Assembly (NCBI GenBank): GCA_021802115.1
Contig: JAKABA010000036.1
Span: forward strand, 1 to 28,911
Length of the DNA stretch: 28,911 bases
Reading direction: 5' to 3'
Origin: a bacterium
Lineage (GTDB): Bacteria > Chloroflexota > Dormibacteria > UBA8260 > Bog-877
Of this stretch, positions 14,568 through 23,506 are shown piece after piece. Numbering within the stretch: position 1 is the first letter of the stretch; the number at the start of each line of letters is the position of its first letter. The translations under genes and the position numbers were made by a program. The notes beneath the pieces are model-generated. The model had not been told where the DNA came from and did no database searches. It was given only the letters and a program-made list of their open reading frames with translations.

Positions 14568-15509
14568 ATGAAGCGGTTGTTGGCCAGGCTGCGTCGGACC
14601 CTGCTGGTCCGAGTGGTGCTGCGGTATCTGGGGCGCAACGGTCCCAATCAGGCGACCCTGATCGCCTGGAATCTGCTGTTCGCCATCTTCCCCATCGTGC
14701 TGCTGGCGGTGACCGTGGCGGGGCTGGTCTTTCGCGATCCGGCGGTCGGACGGACCGTTGCCAAGGCCGTCGCCTCCATCGTGCCCCAGGGGAGAGGATC
14801 GGTGGTCTTGGGAGCCCTCAACGCCTTCCACCGCAACTCCGGAGCGCTGGCGGTGGTGGGGCTCGTGGGCCTGGTGTGGTCGGGGACATCCCTGTTCGGG
14901 GCGATGGAGCAAGGGTTCGCCGCCCTGTCCGGTGCCAAGACCAGAGGTTTCCTGCGCCAGAAGCTCATGAGCGTCGAGATGATCGTGCTGTTCACCGTGC
15001 TCGCGGTGCCGGTGGTCTTGAGTTCCAGCCTGCTGGCTGTGCTCACATCCCTGCCCGGCGTACCGGGCTTCCTGCGATCCGGCCCGCTGGCGTGGGTGGG
15101 ACAGGTCGTGCTGGCTGTGGTGGTCGGGACCCTGCTGTTCTCCGCCATCTACCGCCTGGTGCCCAAACCCGCCCAGGGGCTGCGGGCGTGCGTGCGCGGG
15201 GGGCTGGTGGCCGGGCTCGCATTCGAGGGCCTGAGCCTGCTGTTCCCGCTCTACTTCCACCTGGAGCACGGCTTCAGCTCCTATGGCTCGACCTTCGGGC
15301 TGTTCTTCCTGCTCCTCGCCTACGCCTTTCTGGTGGCCCAGATCATCGTCTTCGGGTACGCATTCGTGGTGGAGCTGGGCCCGGGCGAGCCAGCGGCCAC
15401 TGGCCCTGACGGGCCGCCGGGCCCCGCGCCGGAGGGGGACGCCCGCACAGCCTCACCAGATCCCCCCGTGTCCGTCGGAGCTGGCGGCGGGCCTGCCATC
15501 GAAGCCTGA
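14568..15509 (+). CDS. YihY/BrkB-family inner membrane protein
   Basis: The 313-aa protein matches the YihY/virulence factor BrkB family (often mis-annotated as ribonuclease BN). It has about six membrane helices: NLLFAIFPIVLLAVTVAGLV, GALAVVGLVGLVWSGTSLFG, VEMIVLFTVLAVPVVLSSSL, VGQVVLAVVVGTLLFSAIYR, VAGLAFEGLSLLFPLYF and GLFFLLLAYAFLVAQIIVFG. Family landmarks include LVWSGTSLFGAMEQGFAAL, LYRLVP-like IYRLVPKP and YGSTFGLFFLLLAYAFLVAQ. The last 45 residues are a Pro/Gly/Ala-rich cytoplasmic tail. The molecular function is not established; export or envelope roles have been suggested for relatives. Confidence 0.9.
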   Translation: MKRLLARLRRTLLVRVVLRYLGRNGPNQATLIAWNLLFAIFPIVLLAVTVAGLVFRDPAVGRTVAKAVASIVPQGRGSVVLGALNAFHRNSGALAVVGLVGLVWSGTSLFGAMEQGFAALSGAKTRGFLRQKLMSVEMIVLFTVLAVPVVLSSSLLAVLTSLPGVPGFLRSGPLAWVGQVVLAVVVGTLLFSAIYRLVPKPAQGLRACVRGGLVAGLAFEGLSLLFPLYFHLEHGFSSYGSTFGLFFLLLAYAFLVAQIIVFGYAFVVELGPGEPAATGPDGPPGPAPEGDARTASPDPPVSVGAGGGPAIEA

Positions 15510-15845
15510 TCTCGCTGCGACCTCGAGCAAGGCCCGTTTGCTTGACTGCGACGATGGACGACGACCGGGGCGGCTCGGAGACGCAGATGGGCCAGCAGCC
15601 AGGTTCGGAGCCGACGAAGATGGACGACATGTCCGTCCAGTTCACGCTCCTGCAGTCGGTTGGCGAAGTCGCGGGCGCGCCGGGGCGCGGGCCGCGATTT
15701 GCGGATTCACCCTCGACCGGAATCCCTGGCGGACCGAACCGTGGGGCCCCAGCCGCGCTGGGGTCCGGGACCGCGGTTGGGAGCATGTCTTGACCGAATA
15801 CCGCCGTCACCTGGGACGGGGGAACCCACGCGGACCTCGGGCCCT
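15510..15845. other. 336-bp gap without a convincing gene
   Basis: The region between the YihY-like gene and the MFS transporter has a plus-strand frame (15542-15793, 83 codons starting MTATMDDD) and an overlapping minus-strand frame. Neither has a ribosome-binding site or a recognised motif. It likely contains the transporter promoter, although no clear -10/-35 pair precedes the GTG at 15846. A GCGCCGGGGCGC-like palindrome near 15676 is the only visible local structure. Confidence 0.4.
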
Positions 15846-17372
15846 GTGATCCAGTCCGCAGCTCCGGTCAAGCCACGGACCGGCCTCGCGCTGCTCGTGA
15901 TCGTGATCGGAGTCCTGATGGCGGCGGTGGACACGACCATCGTGGTCTTGGCGCTCCCCGAGATGGAGCGCGCGTTGCACGTCCCTCTGGCCGACGTCAT
16001 CTGGGTGATCATCGGCTACCTGCTGGTGATCACCCTGTTGGCGACTCAGGTGGGGCGGCTGGGCGACATGTTCGGACGGGTGCGCATGTACGAGACCGGG
16101 TTCCTGGTCTTCATCGTGGGGTCGGCCCTCTGTGCCCTGGCCGGGAACGAGGCCAGCATCATCGGCTTCCGCCTCTTCCAGGGGATCGGCGGAGCGCTGA
16201 TCACCGCCAACAGCGGGGCGGTCATCGCCGACACCTTCCCGCCCGAGACCCGGGGCCGGGCCTACGGCTTCAACAGCATCGGCTGGAACGTGGGGGCGAT
16301 TCTGGGAATCCTGTTGGGGGGGTTGATCATCACCTTCCTCTCCTGGCGCTGGATCTTCTGGATCAACGTCCCCGCGGGGGTCATCGCCTTCGCGCTCGCC
16401 CTCCGGGTGCTGCGCGACTCCGGCAGTCGCCAGCACCAGCGTCTGGACTACGCGGGGATGGTCACACTCGGGGGCGGCCTCTTCGGGGTCCTGTGGGCGA
16501 TCACATCCCTGGCGACCTCCAGCTTCTCGCCCAGCATGCTCGGGTTTCTGGTGGGTGGGCTGATCCTGCTGCTCGCCTTCACGCTCATCGAGCGGGCCAG
16601 CCCGGCGCCGATGCTGGATCTGTCACTGTTCCGCATCCCCACCATGAGCCCGACCTTGCTCGCCTCCCTCTTCCAGGGCCTGGCCAATTTCGCGGTTCTC
16701 TTCCTGGTGATCATGTACCTGCAGGGGGTGCGGCGCCTCAGCCCCCTGGACTCCTCCTTGCTGCTGGTGCCGGGCTATCTGGTGGGCGCCTTCGTGGGTC
16801 CCTACGCGGGCCGGCTGTCCGATCGGATCGGGGTGGTGTGGCCGGCGACCATCGGGTTGCTCATCGAGATAGTGGCCCTGCTGGTGTACGCCCAGGTCCA
16901 GGTCACCACCCCCCTGGCGGTGGTGACGATCGCCGCCGTGATCAACGGGGTGGGTGCGGGCTTCTTCTTCCCCGCCAACAACTCGGCGGTGATGAAGGCC
17001 GCACCGGGGCGCGCGTTCGGGACCGCCTCGGGGATGCTGCGGACCTTTGCCAACGTGGGCATGGTCTTCTCCTTTTCGGTCGCGATCCTGGTGGCCGCGC
17101 GCTCGATCCCCCGCGGGCTGGCGTTCGCGATCTTCGTGGGCACCACCCGGCTCGACCACCACCTGGCGGCCGTCTTCACCGACGGGGTCCATGCGGCCTT
17201 CTACTCATCGGTGGCCTTCATGCTGGTGGCGCTGGTGCTGTCCGGCACCAGGGTGCTCCGGGCGCGACCCCGGGTCGGCCCCCGGGCGCCCGGCGGTGGC
17301 CGGGCCGCGACCCCCGACTCCGGGAGTGCCGCGCCCATGGAGCAGCCCAGCCTGGGAAGGCCGGCGGGCTGA
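15846..17372 (+). CDS. MFS transporter, DHA2 (14-TM) drug/H+ antiporter type
   Basis: The 508-aa protein begins in the cytoplasm with VIQSAAPVKPRT and enters the membrane at LALLVIVIGVLMAAVDTTIV. Motif D1-like VDTTIVVLALPEM and motif A (GRLGDMFGRVRMYE) identify the major facilitator superfamily. Motif C-like sequence NSIGWNVGAILGILLGGLII marks the antiporter group, and length and helix count (about 14) fit DHA2/EmrB-QacA exporters. It would expel drugs or metabolites using the proton gradient. The frame is open to 15660 but upstream residues are compositional noise, so GTG at 15846 is chosen. A disordered Arg/Pro/Gly-rich C-terminal tail follows the last helix. It converges with the HMG-CoA lyase gene. 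Confidence 0.92.
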   Translation: MIQSAAPVKPRTGLALLVIVIGVLMAAVDTTIVVLALPEMERALHVPLADVIWVIIGYLLVITLLATQVGRLGDMFGRVRMYETGFLVFIVGSALCALAGNEASIIGFRLFQGIGGALITANSGAVIADTFPPETRGRAYGFNSIGWNVGAILGILLGGLIITFLSWRWIFWINVPAGVIAFALALRVLRDSGSRQHQRLDYAGMVTLGGGLFGVLWAITSLATSSFSPSMLGFLVGGLILLLAFTLIERASPAPMLDLSLFRIPTMSPTLLASLFQGLANFAVLFLVIMYLQGVRRLSPLDSSLLLVPGYLVGAFVGPYAGRLSDRIGVVWPATIGLLIEIVALLVYAQVQVTTPLAVVTIAAVINGVGAGFFFPANNSAVMKAAPGRAFGTASGMLRTFANVGMVFSFSVAILVAARSIPRGLAFAIFVGTTRLDHHLAAVFTDGVHAAFYSSVAFMLVALVLSGTRVLRARPRVGPRAPGGGRAATPDSGSAAPMEQPSLGRPAG

Positions 17373-17375
17373 CCC

Positions 17376-17422
17376 GAGGGCCGGCTCCAGCCCGAAGGTG
17401 CCGCCGGTTAGGTTCGGCCCTC
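17376..17422. terminator. Hairpin between convergent MFS and HMG-CoA lyase genes
   Basis: GAGGGCCG (17376-17383) and CGGCCCTC (17415-17422) are a perfect 8-bp inverted repeat around a 31-nt loop that itself holds CCGG/CCGG pairing. The right arm overlaps the HMG-CoA lyase stop codon (17421-17423). There is no T-tract; it may act as a two-way terminator. Confidence 0.45.
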
Positions 17423-18365
17423 AGGAAGGGGTCGGGTTGCCGGTCCAGATCCCCGCCCGATAGAGTCGGCCCGGCAGCGTAGTCCCCAGGATCGTCTCCA
17501 GGAACGAGGCGGTCTCGCAGAGCGCCTCAAGGTCTATGGGCGAGGTCGCCCCGACCCGGGTCAGCATGTGGAGCAGATCTTCGCTGCACACGTTGCCGGT
17601 GGCGCGCGGCGCAAACGGACACCCGCCGATCCCGCCCACCGACCCCTCGAAGCGCCTGACCCCCAGCTCATAGGCGGCCAGCGCGTTGGCGAGGCCCATC
17701 GCCCGGGTGTCGTGGAAGTGAAGCGAGAGCTGCTCGGTGGGGATCCCCGAGCGCAGCAGGTTCTCGATCAGGGAGCCGACCTGGCGCGGATCCGCGACCC
17801 CGATGGTGTCGGCGATCCCGATCTCGTCCGCGCCCAACTCCTGACAGCGGTCGGCCAGGTCCACCACCCTATCCTCCCCCACCCTGCCCTCGAACGGGCA
17901 CCCGAAGGCGACGCTGAGGCCGACGTCGAACCGGCAGTGGGCGGCCTGCGCCGCTGACGCCATCTCGGCCAGCTCAGCCAGGGTCTGCTCCACCGTGCGA
18001 TTCAGGTTGCGCTGGTTGAAGCTGTCAGTGACCCCGAGGTTGGCCACCACGCGGCGGGCACCGGCGCTGAGGGCGCGCTCCAGCCCCCTGGCGTTGGGCA
18101 CCAAAACCCTAACCCGGGCCATGACCGCGTGCCCCCGGGTCGCCACCAAGCGAGTGATGAGATCCTCGGCGTCCGCCATCTTGGGAACCCATCGGGGCGA
18201 CACGAACGAGGCCGCCTCGACCTGGTCCACCCCGGCATCCAGCAGCCGTCCGACCAGCTCCAGCTTGGACCCGGTGGAAAGCTCCCGGTCTAGGTTCTGG
18301 AGGCCGTCGCGCGGTCCGACCTCGGTGAAGAACAGCATCTGGGTGTGCCCGGCGGAGGGATCCAT
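17421..18365 (-). CDS. Hydroxymethylglutaryl-CoA lyase
   Basis: The 314-aa TIM-barrel enzyme cleaves HMG-CoA to acetoacetate and acetyl-CoA, the last step of leucine breakdown. Seen are the N-terminal substrate motif GPRDGLQN (Arg19, Asp20), SFVSPRWVPKMAD, the metal-binding histidines in LHFHDTRAMGLAN (His216, His218), and the signature loop SVGGIGGCPFAPRATGNV with catalytic Cys249. All key residues are kept. The frame is open to 18686; ATG at 18365 is preferred because the conserved part starts ten residues later and a TAGACT box lies 8 nt upstream. It is divergent from the formate dehydrogenase operon with no leucine pathway genes beside it. Related DRE-TIM lyases with other acyl-CoA substrates are possible but the signature fits HMGL. 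Confidence 0.92.
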   Translation of the reverse strand: MDPSAGHTQMLFFTEVGPRDGLQNLDRELSTGSKLELVGRLLDAGVDQVEAASFVSPRWVPKMADAEDLITRLVATRGHAVMARVRVLVPNARGLERALSAGARRVVANLGVTDSFNQRNLNRTVEQTLAELAEMASAAQAAHCRFDVGLSVAFGCPFEGRVGEDRVVDLADRCQELGADEIGIADTIGVADPRQVGSLIENLLRSGIPTEQLSLHFHDTRAMGLANALAAYELGVRRFEGSVGGIGGCPFAPRATGNVCSEDLLHMLTRVGATSPIDLEALCETASFLETILGTTLPGRLYRAGIWTGNPTPS

Positions 18366-18373
18366 TCCGGGCC

Positions 18374-18379
18374 AGTCTA
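18374..18379 (-). promoter_or_regulatory. Candidate -10 box (TAGACT) for a leaderless HMG-CoA lyase mRNA
   Basis: On the minus strand TAGACT ends 8 nt before the ATG at 18365. No ribosome-binding site lies between. Confidence 0.42.
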
Positions 18380-18458
18380 AGTGGCCGTGCCGCATGCCGG
18401 GGAGCCGGCGCGTCGAGTCCTCGAGCCGCGGCCGCTCATGCGATCTTCCTCCCACCTG

Positions 18459-18480
18459 CGAATGCCACCGAGGACATTCG
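18459..18480. repeat. Inverted repeat in the formate dehydrogenase upstream region
   Basis: CGAATG (18459-18464) and CATTCG (18475-18480) are perfect inverted copies with a 10-nt spacer, centred about 120 bp before the fdh start. It could be an operator for the divergent region. I cannot match it to a named regulator and no FNR-type TTGAT-N4-ATCAA site is present. Confidence 0.35.
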
Positions 18481-18549
18481 GACCGGCAAGGACAGCAAGT
18501 GAAGGCTCCGGGGAGGCGGAGATGGCCCAACGGGATCCCCACGCAGCGG

Positions 18550-18555
18550 TATCCT
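18550..18555 (+). promoter_or_regulatory. Candidate -10 box (TATCCT) for the formate dehydrogenase operon
   Basis: TATCCT lies 36 nt before the ATG at 18592, leaving a leader of about 30 nt containing GGAGG. No good -35 is seen at 16-18 nt, so an activator may be needed or the call may be wrong. Confidence 0.35.
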
Positions 18556-18591
18556 GTACGCCAGGGTCGGGTCGAGCGACTTGGAGGCCGT

Positions 18592-21500
18592 ATGTCGATC
18601 AGCAAGCGCCTTCCCATGTGGCCGGTGGTGCGACAGCTGGCGGAGGGGGATCCGCTCGGCCTCGGGCGTGCCGCGGCGTCGGCCAAGACCAGGGCAATCG
18701 CCCCCAGAACCGCTCTGGCGGATCGCGTGGTGCCGTCGATCTGCCCCTACTGCGCCGTGGGATGTGGCCAGTTGGTGTACGTCAAGGACGAGCAGGTCAC
18801 CCAGATCGAGGGGGATCCCGGCAGCCCGCTCTCGCGGGGGCGGCTGTGCCCCAAGGGGTCGGCCAGCAAGGAGCTGGTCAACAGCCCGCTGCGGGAATTG
18901 AAGGTGAAGTACCGTCGGCCGCACGGCAGCGCCTGGGAGGAGCTGGAGCTGGACCAAGCGATGGAGATGATCGCGGACCGGGTCATCGCCACCCGGCGGG
19001 CGACCTTCGAGCGCAGCGACGCTCAGGGCCGCCCGCTGCGGCGCACCATGGGCATCGCCAGCCTGGGCGGCGCCACCATCGACAACGAGGAGAACTACCT
19101 GTGGCGCAAGCTGATGGTCGGCCTGGGCGTCGTCCAGGTCGAAAATCAGGCCCGAATATGACACTCGGCCACAGTTCCCGGTCTGGGAACCAGCTTCGGT
19201 AGGGGCGGCGCCACCACCTTCCCCGGGGATCTCCAGAACTCCGACTGCATCGTGGTCATGGGCTCGAACATGGCCGAGTGCCACCCGGTCGCCTTCCAGT
19301 GGGTGGTGGAGTCGAAGCTGAAGGGCGGCAAGCTGATCCACGTCGACCCTCGGTTCACCCGCACCAGCGCGCTGGCTGACCAGCACATCCCGCTTCGGGC
19401 GGGCAGCGACATCGCCTTCCTCGGCGGCCTGATCCACTACGTGCTCGAAAACGAGCGCTACTTCCGCGATTACGTGCGCAGCTACACCAATGCCGCGACC
19501 CTCATCGACGAGCGCTTCGTGGACACCGAGGATCTGGACGGCTTCTTCTCCGGCTGGGATCCCGAAACCCGCAGCTACGACAACTCCACCTGGCAGTACC
19601 AGGATGGCGTCGTCCACGCCTCGGCGGGCCAGCGGGGAGTCCCTCAAGCCAGGCAAGCTGACCAGGCGGTGGTCGGCCGGGTCTCGGATGAGGACCCATC
19701 CCTGGAACACCCGAGGTGCGTGTTCCAGCTCCTGCGCCGCCACTTCTCGCGCTACACCCCGGAGATGGTGGAGTCGGTGTGTGGAGTCCCCCGGGATCAG
19801 TTTCTCAAGTTGGCGGAGACGATCTGCGACCGCTCCGGCCCCGAGCGCACCACCGCCTTCGTTTACGCGGTCGGGTGGACGCAGCACACCACCGGCGCCC
19901 AGTTCATCAGGACCGCCGCCATCCTGCAGCTTTTGCTCGGCAACATGGGCCGCCCCGGCGGTGGCATCCTGGCCCTGCGGGGACACGCCAACATCCAGGG
20001 GGCGACTGACATCGCGACCCTCTTCGACGTCCTGCCGGGGTATCTGCCGGTGCCCAAGGTCGACGATCCCACCGATCTGGACGAGTTCTGCCGTCTCAAC
20101 GGCGGCGACGCCGGCGGCTACTGGGGCAACCTGCGCAGCTATCTCGTCTCGCTCTTGAAGGCCTACTGGGGCCAGGCCGCCACCGCCGGCAACCAGTACG
20201 GCTTCGACTACCTGCACCGGCTGACTGGGGACCACTCCACCTACCAGAGCACCCTGGGGATGGTGGATGGTTGGGTGAAGGGCTTCTTCGTGCTCGGGGA
20301 GAACCCGGCGGTGGGCTCGGCGCACGGCAGCCTGCACCGCCAGGGCCTGCGCAACCTGGACTGGTTGGTGGTGCGCGATCTCTATGAGATCGAGACCGCC
20401 AGCTTCTGGTACGACTCGCCCGAGGTCGCCTCTGGGGAGGTCCGTCCCGAGGACATCGGCACCGAGGTCTTCTTCCTCCCGGCAGCGGCCCATACCGAGA
20501 AGGCCGGCTCCTTCACCAACACCCAGCGCCTGCTGCAGTGGCATGAGCAGGCGGTCGAGCCCCGCGGGGACTGCCGGTCGGAGCTCTGGTTCGCCTACTG
20601 GCTGGGGCGCAAGATCCGGGAGAAGCTGGCCGCGGCCCCCGAGCTCGACGACCGGCCGATCATCGACTTGAGTTGGGACTATCCGCTCCTCGAGTCCCAG
20701 GATCCAGATCCCGAGGCGGTCCTGCGGGAGATCAGCGGCTGGTCCGGCGATCAGAAGCCGCTTCCGGGCCTGGGGGCGATCCAGGGCGACGGATCCACCC
20801 CCTGTGGGTGCTGGATCTACGCGGGCGCCTTCGCGGGCGGCATCAACCGCACCGCCCAGCGCCGGCCCCACTGGGAACAGAACTGGGTGGCGCTGGATTG
20901 GGGCTGGGCATGGCCGATGAACCGGCGAATCCTCTACAACCGCGCCTCCGCGGACCCCGCCGGGCGACCCTGGTCGGAGCGCAAGCGCTACGTCGAGTGG
21001 AGTGAGCAGGAGGCCCGCTGGGTCGGGCCCGATACCCCCGACTTCCCGGCGGATCGGCGGCCCGACTACGTCCCCCCGGCGGGAGCGGTGGCGGAGAACT
21101 CGCTGGCCGGTGACCGGCCGTTCATCATGCAGGCCGACGGCCGGGGCTGGCTGTTTGCTCCCAGCGGGGTTGTCGACGGCCCCCTGCCCACGCACTACGA
21201 GCCCCACGAGTCGCCGGTGCGCAACGCGCTATACGAGCAGGAGCGCAACCCGGCCCGGCAGCGCTTCCGGCGCCCCGACAACCCCTACCACCCGTTCCCG
21301 GGCGAGCCCGGGAGCGAGGAGTATCCGTTCGTGATGACCACCTACCGGCTCACGGAGCACCACACCGCCGGCGGCATGAGCCGGTTCCTGTCGCGGCTGA
21401 GCCAGCTGCAGCCGGAGATGTTCTGCGAGGTGAGCCCCGAGCTGGCCGAGGCCCGCGGGCTGCGACCCGGCGGGTGGGCCACCATCGTCACCATGCGGGC

Positions 21501-21735
21501 GTCGATCGAGGCCCGGGTGCTCATCACCCCCCGGATGACAGCGTTGCGGGTCGGAGATCGCTGGATCCACCAGGTAGGACTGCCCTACCACTGGGGAAGT
21601 CGAGGCTTGGTCCGGGGAGACTCCGCCAACGACCTCTTCCCGCTGGTGCTGGACCCGAACGTGCACATCCAGGAGGTCAAGGCGGCCACCTGTGACATCC
21701 GGCCCGGGCGCCGCCCGCGAGGTGGGTTCGAGTGA
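18592..21735 (+). CDS. fdhA: Selenocysteine-containing formate dehydrogenase, catalytic subunit (TGA at 19159 read as Sec)
   Basis: The 1047-aa molybdenum/tungsten bis-MGD enzyme oxidises formate to CO2. An N-terminal [4Fe-4S] motif, CPYCAVGC (Cys51, 54, 58) with RLCPKG (Cys86), is followed by LRRTMGIASLGGATIDNEEN. The active site is VENQARI-Sec190-HSATVPGLGTSFGRGGATT. The TGA at 19159-19161 falls exactly where FdnG/FdhF-type enzymes have selenocysteine, the frame continues without another stop to 21735, and the neighbouring His191 and GRGGATT are conserved. Further family marks are GSNMAECHPVAFQWV, HVDPRFTRTSALAD and LLGNMGRPGGGILALRGHAN; the MGD-binding C-terminal domain follows. ATG at 18592 has GGAGG 5 nt upstream. 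No twin-arginine signal is seen. The downstream subunit overlaps by GTGA. Gene callers that stop at TGA would split this gene. Confidence 0.95.
19159..19190 (+). promoter_or_regulatory. Selenocysteine codon TGA with bacterial SECIS hairpin
   Basis: The in-frame TGA (19159-19161) is followed 12 nt later by a perfect 6-bp stem, GTTCCC (19174-19179) with GGGAAC (19185-19190), closing the 5-nt loop GGTCT (19180-19184). Escherichia coli fdhF has a GGUCU-containing apical loop at nearly the same distance from UGA, and the loop G and U contact SelB. Position, stem and loop therefore all fit a functional SelB-binding element within coding sequence. Confidence 0.9.
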
Positions 21736-22559
21736 CCGCGGCCAGCCCGCGCCAGGCGGCCGTCCCACTGCCCGTGTGGCAGGCGGGGGGGACCCGGATG
21801 GGCTTCTTCACCGACAGTTCCATCTGCATCGGCTGCAAGGCCTGTGAGGTCGCCTGCAAGGAGTGGAACGGGGTGCCTGACCGCGACCCCGCGTGGTCGG
21901 GCAACTCGTACGACAACACCCTTCGCCTCGGGGCCAACAGCTGGCGCCACGTGGCCTTCGTGGAGCGGCACCACCCCGACCAGGGCGGCGGCCTGCAGTG
22001 GCTGATGAGCTCGGACGTGTGCAAGCACTGCACCCGCGCTGCCTGCCTGGAGGTCTGCCCAACCGGCGCGATCTTCCGCAGCGAGTTCGGAACCGTGGTG
22101 GTTCAGGAGGACATCTGCAACGGCTGCGGCTACTGCGTATCGGCGTGCCCCTTTGGGGTCATCGAGCGGCGTCAGGATGACGGCAGGGCTTTCAAGTGCA
22201 CCCTCTGCTACGACCGTCTCAAGGTCGGCGAGACGCCGGCCTGCGCCAGGGCCTGCCCCACCGAGTCGATTCAGTTCGGCCCGCTCGACGAGCTCCGCGA
22301 GCGCGCCCGAACACGGTTGGAGCAGGTCCGCCAGGAGCCCGGCCACGAGCAAGCCCAGCTCTACGGGGCCGACGGCTCTGACGGGGTCGGCGGGTTCGGG
22401 GCGTTCTTCCTGCTCCTCGACAAGCCCGAGGTCTACGGACTGCCCCCGGCCCCCACCTACCGGCGATCCGAGCTCGCGACCATGTGGGGGATGGCTTCGG
22501 CGGCTTCGATGCTGATCCTGGCCGGGGTCGTGGGCTCCCTGCGGCGGCAACGTCGGTGA
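21732..22559 (+). CDS. fdhB: Formate dehydrogenase iron-sulfur (beta) subunit
   Basis: The 275-aa electron-transfer subunit holds four [4Fe-4S] clusters in the ferredoxin pattern of FdnH/FdoH. The motifs are CIGCKACEVAC, CKHCTRAACLEVCP, CNGCGYCVSACPFGV, and CTLCYDRLKVGETPACARAC followed by P. It passes electrons from the catalytic subunit to the membrane partner. Near the C-terminus MWGMASAASMLILAGVVGSL is a single membrane-anchor helix with a basic RRQRR end. The GTG start overlaps the fdhA stop (GTGA) and its own stop overlaps the next gene the same way. An internal ATG at residue 23 (MGFFTDSSICIG) is where strict homology begins and is an alternative start. Confidence 0.95.
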   Translation: MTAASPRQAAVPLPVWQAGGTRMGFFTDSSICIGCKACEVACKEWNGVPDRDPAWSGNSYDNTLRLGANSWRHVAFVERHHPDQGGGLQWLMSSDVCKHCTRAACLEVCPTGAIFRSEFGTVVVQEDICNGCGYCVSACPFGVIERRQDDGRAFKCTLCYDRLKVGETPACARACPTESIQFGPLDELRERARTRLEQVRQEPGHEQAQLYGADGSDGVGGFGAFFLLLDKPEVYGLPPAPTYRRSELATMWGMASAASMLILAGVVGSLRRQRR

Positions 22560-23461
22560 GCCCGGGATCCCACGGCACCGAGCGGGCCATGGTGCCACCC
22601 GTCCAGCCCCGCTCCTACTACGGACTGCCGATCGTGAAGCGACCGGCCTGGACCATCGAGGTGCCCTGGTACTTCTTCGTGGGCGGTGCGACCGGCGCGC
22701 TGGCCGCCACGGCCATGGCCGCCCGACGCTCGGGGCAGGGTCGGCTGGCAAGACGGGCCCGCCGGATGGCGCTGCTCGGGAGCCTGGTGAGCCCGATCCT
22801 GCTGATCTCCGACCTGGGCCGGCCCGAGCGATTCCTGAACATGCTGCGGGTCTTCCGCCCCACCTCCCCGATGAGCGTCGGTAGCTGGACGCTGGTGGGG
22901 CTGGGATCCGCCCTCGGCGCCGGAGAGGTGGCTGAGCAGCTGGGGCTTCCCGGGTTCGCGGTGACGGGTGCCGACACCACGGCCGGGGTGCTCGGCCCCA
23001 TCCTCTCCACGTACACCGCGGTTCTGATCGGTAACACCGCCAACCCCATCTGGCGGGGAGCCCGGCACCTCCTGCCGTTCGTGTTCGCGGGCAGCTCCCT
23101 CGCCTCCGCGGGTGCTGCCGTTTGCGTCACCAGCCCGGTCGGCGACGCCCAGGCCGGCCGACGCATGGTCGGATGGGGCACCGTGCTGGAGCAGGGGGCG
23201 GGGCTGGCGATGGAGCGGAAGCTCGGCGACCTCGCCAGGCCGTATCGGGAGGGCCGGGCAGGGACTCTCAACCGGTGGCAGCGCTTCAGCTCCCTGGCGG
23301 GTTCGGCGTTGGTCGTGACCTGGGGCCGGCGCAGCCGGAGAGCGGCCGTGATCGGCTCGGCGCTGACCCTGGCCGGGTCGGCCGCGCTCAGGCAGTCGAT
23401 CTACCAGGCCGGGTTCCAATCCGCGGAGGATCCGCGCTACCTGGTGGAGAGCCAGAGCTGA
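22556..23461 (+). CDS. nrfD: NrfD/PsrC-type membrane subunit of the formate dehydrogenase complex
   Basis: The 301-aa polytopic protein matches the NrfD/PsrC family of quinone-interacting membrane subunits. It shows VPWYFFVGGATGALAATAMA, LLISDLGRPERFLNMLRVFR, PTSPMSVGSWTLVGLG and later helices such as GVLGPILSTYTAVLIGNTAN and LLPFVFAGSSLASAGAAVCV. Unlike the FdnI cytochrome b of E. coli it has no haem-ligating His pattern, so electrons would pass directly between the iron-sulfur subunit and membrane quinone. GTG at 22556 overlaps the fdhB stop (GTGA), so all three subunits are translationally coupled. The direction of electron flow cannot be read from sequence. Confidence 0.9.
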   Translation: MSPGSHGTERAMVPPVQPRSYYGLPIVKRPAWTIEVPWYFFVGGATGALAATAMAARRSGQGRLARRARRMALLGSLVSPILLISDLGRPERFLNMLRVFRPTSPMSVGSWTLVGLGSALGAGEVAEQLGLPGFAVTGADTTAGVLGPILSTYTAVLIGNTANPIWRGARHLLPFVFAGSSLASAGAAVCVTSPVGDAQAGRRMVGWGTVLEQGAGLAMERKLGDLARPYREGRAGTLNRWQRFSSLAGSALVVTWGRRSRRAAVIGSALTLAGSAALRQSIYQAGFQSAEDPRYLVESQS

Positions 23462-23462
23462 A

Positions 23463-23482
23463 CCCGGCCCGGCCGGGCCGGG
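23463..23482. terminator. 20-bp perfect palindrome after the formate dehydrogenase operon
   Basis: CCCGGCCCGG followed directly by CCGGGCCGGG, starting 1 nt after the NrfD stop, lies between convergent genes. It could fold into a very GC-rich hairpin in RNA from either strand. No T-tract follows. Confidence 0.5.
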
Positions 23483-23506
23483 GACCTCCGCAGCGGGTGT
23501 TAGCCC

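Noticed and set aside
15542..15793. 83-codon plus-strand frame before the MFS gene
   Set aside because: It has no ribosome-binding site, a Gly/Pro/Ser-rich composition, and overlaps an equally open minus-strand frame.
19159..19161. Reading the TGA as a true stop, frameshift or pseudogene break in fdhA
   Set aside because: The frame is unchanged on both sides, the TGA is at the known Sec position, a SECIS hairpin follows, and selA, selB and selD are present.
18436..21207. Minus-strand open frame of about 920 codons antisense to fdhA
   Set aside because: It lies opposite a clearly conserved enzyme in high-GC sequence, where the codon-position bias keeps the antisense frame open. Its translation lacks motifs and has a skewed composition.
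21720..21745. T-loop-like GGTTCGAGT near the end of fdhA as part of a tRNA-Sec gene
   Set aside because: The flanking bases do not pair as a T-stem, and the sequence is coding through the fdhA/fdhB overlap.
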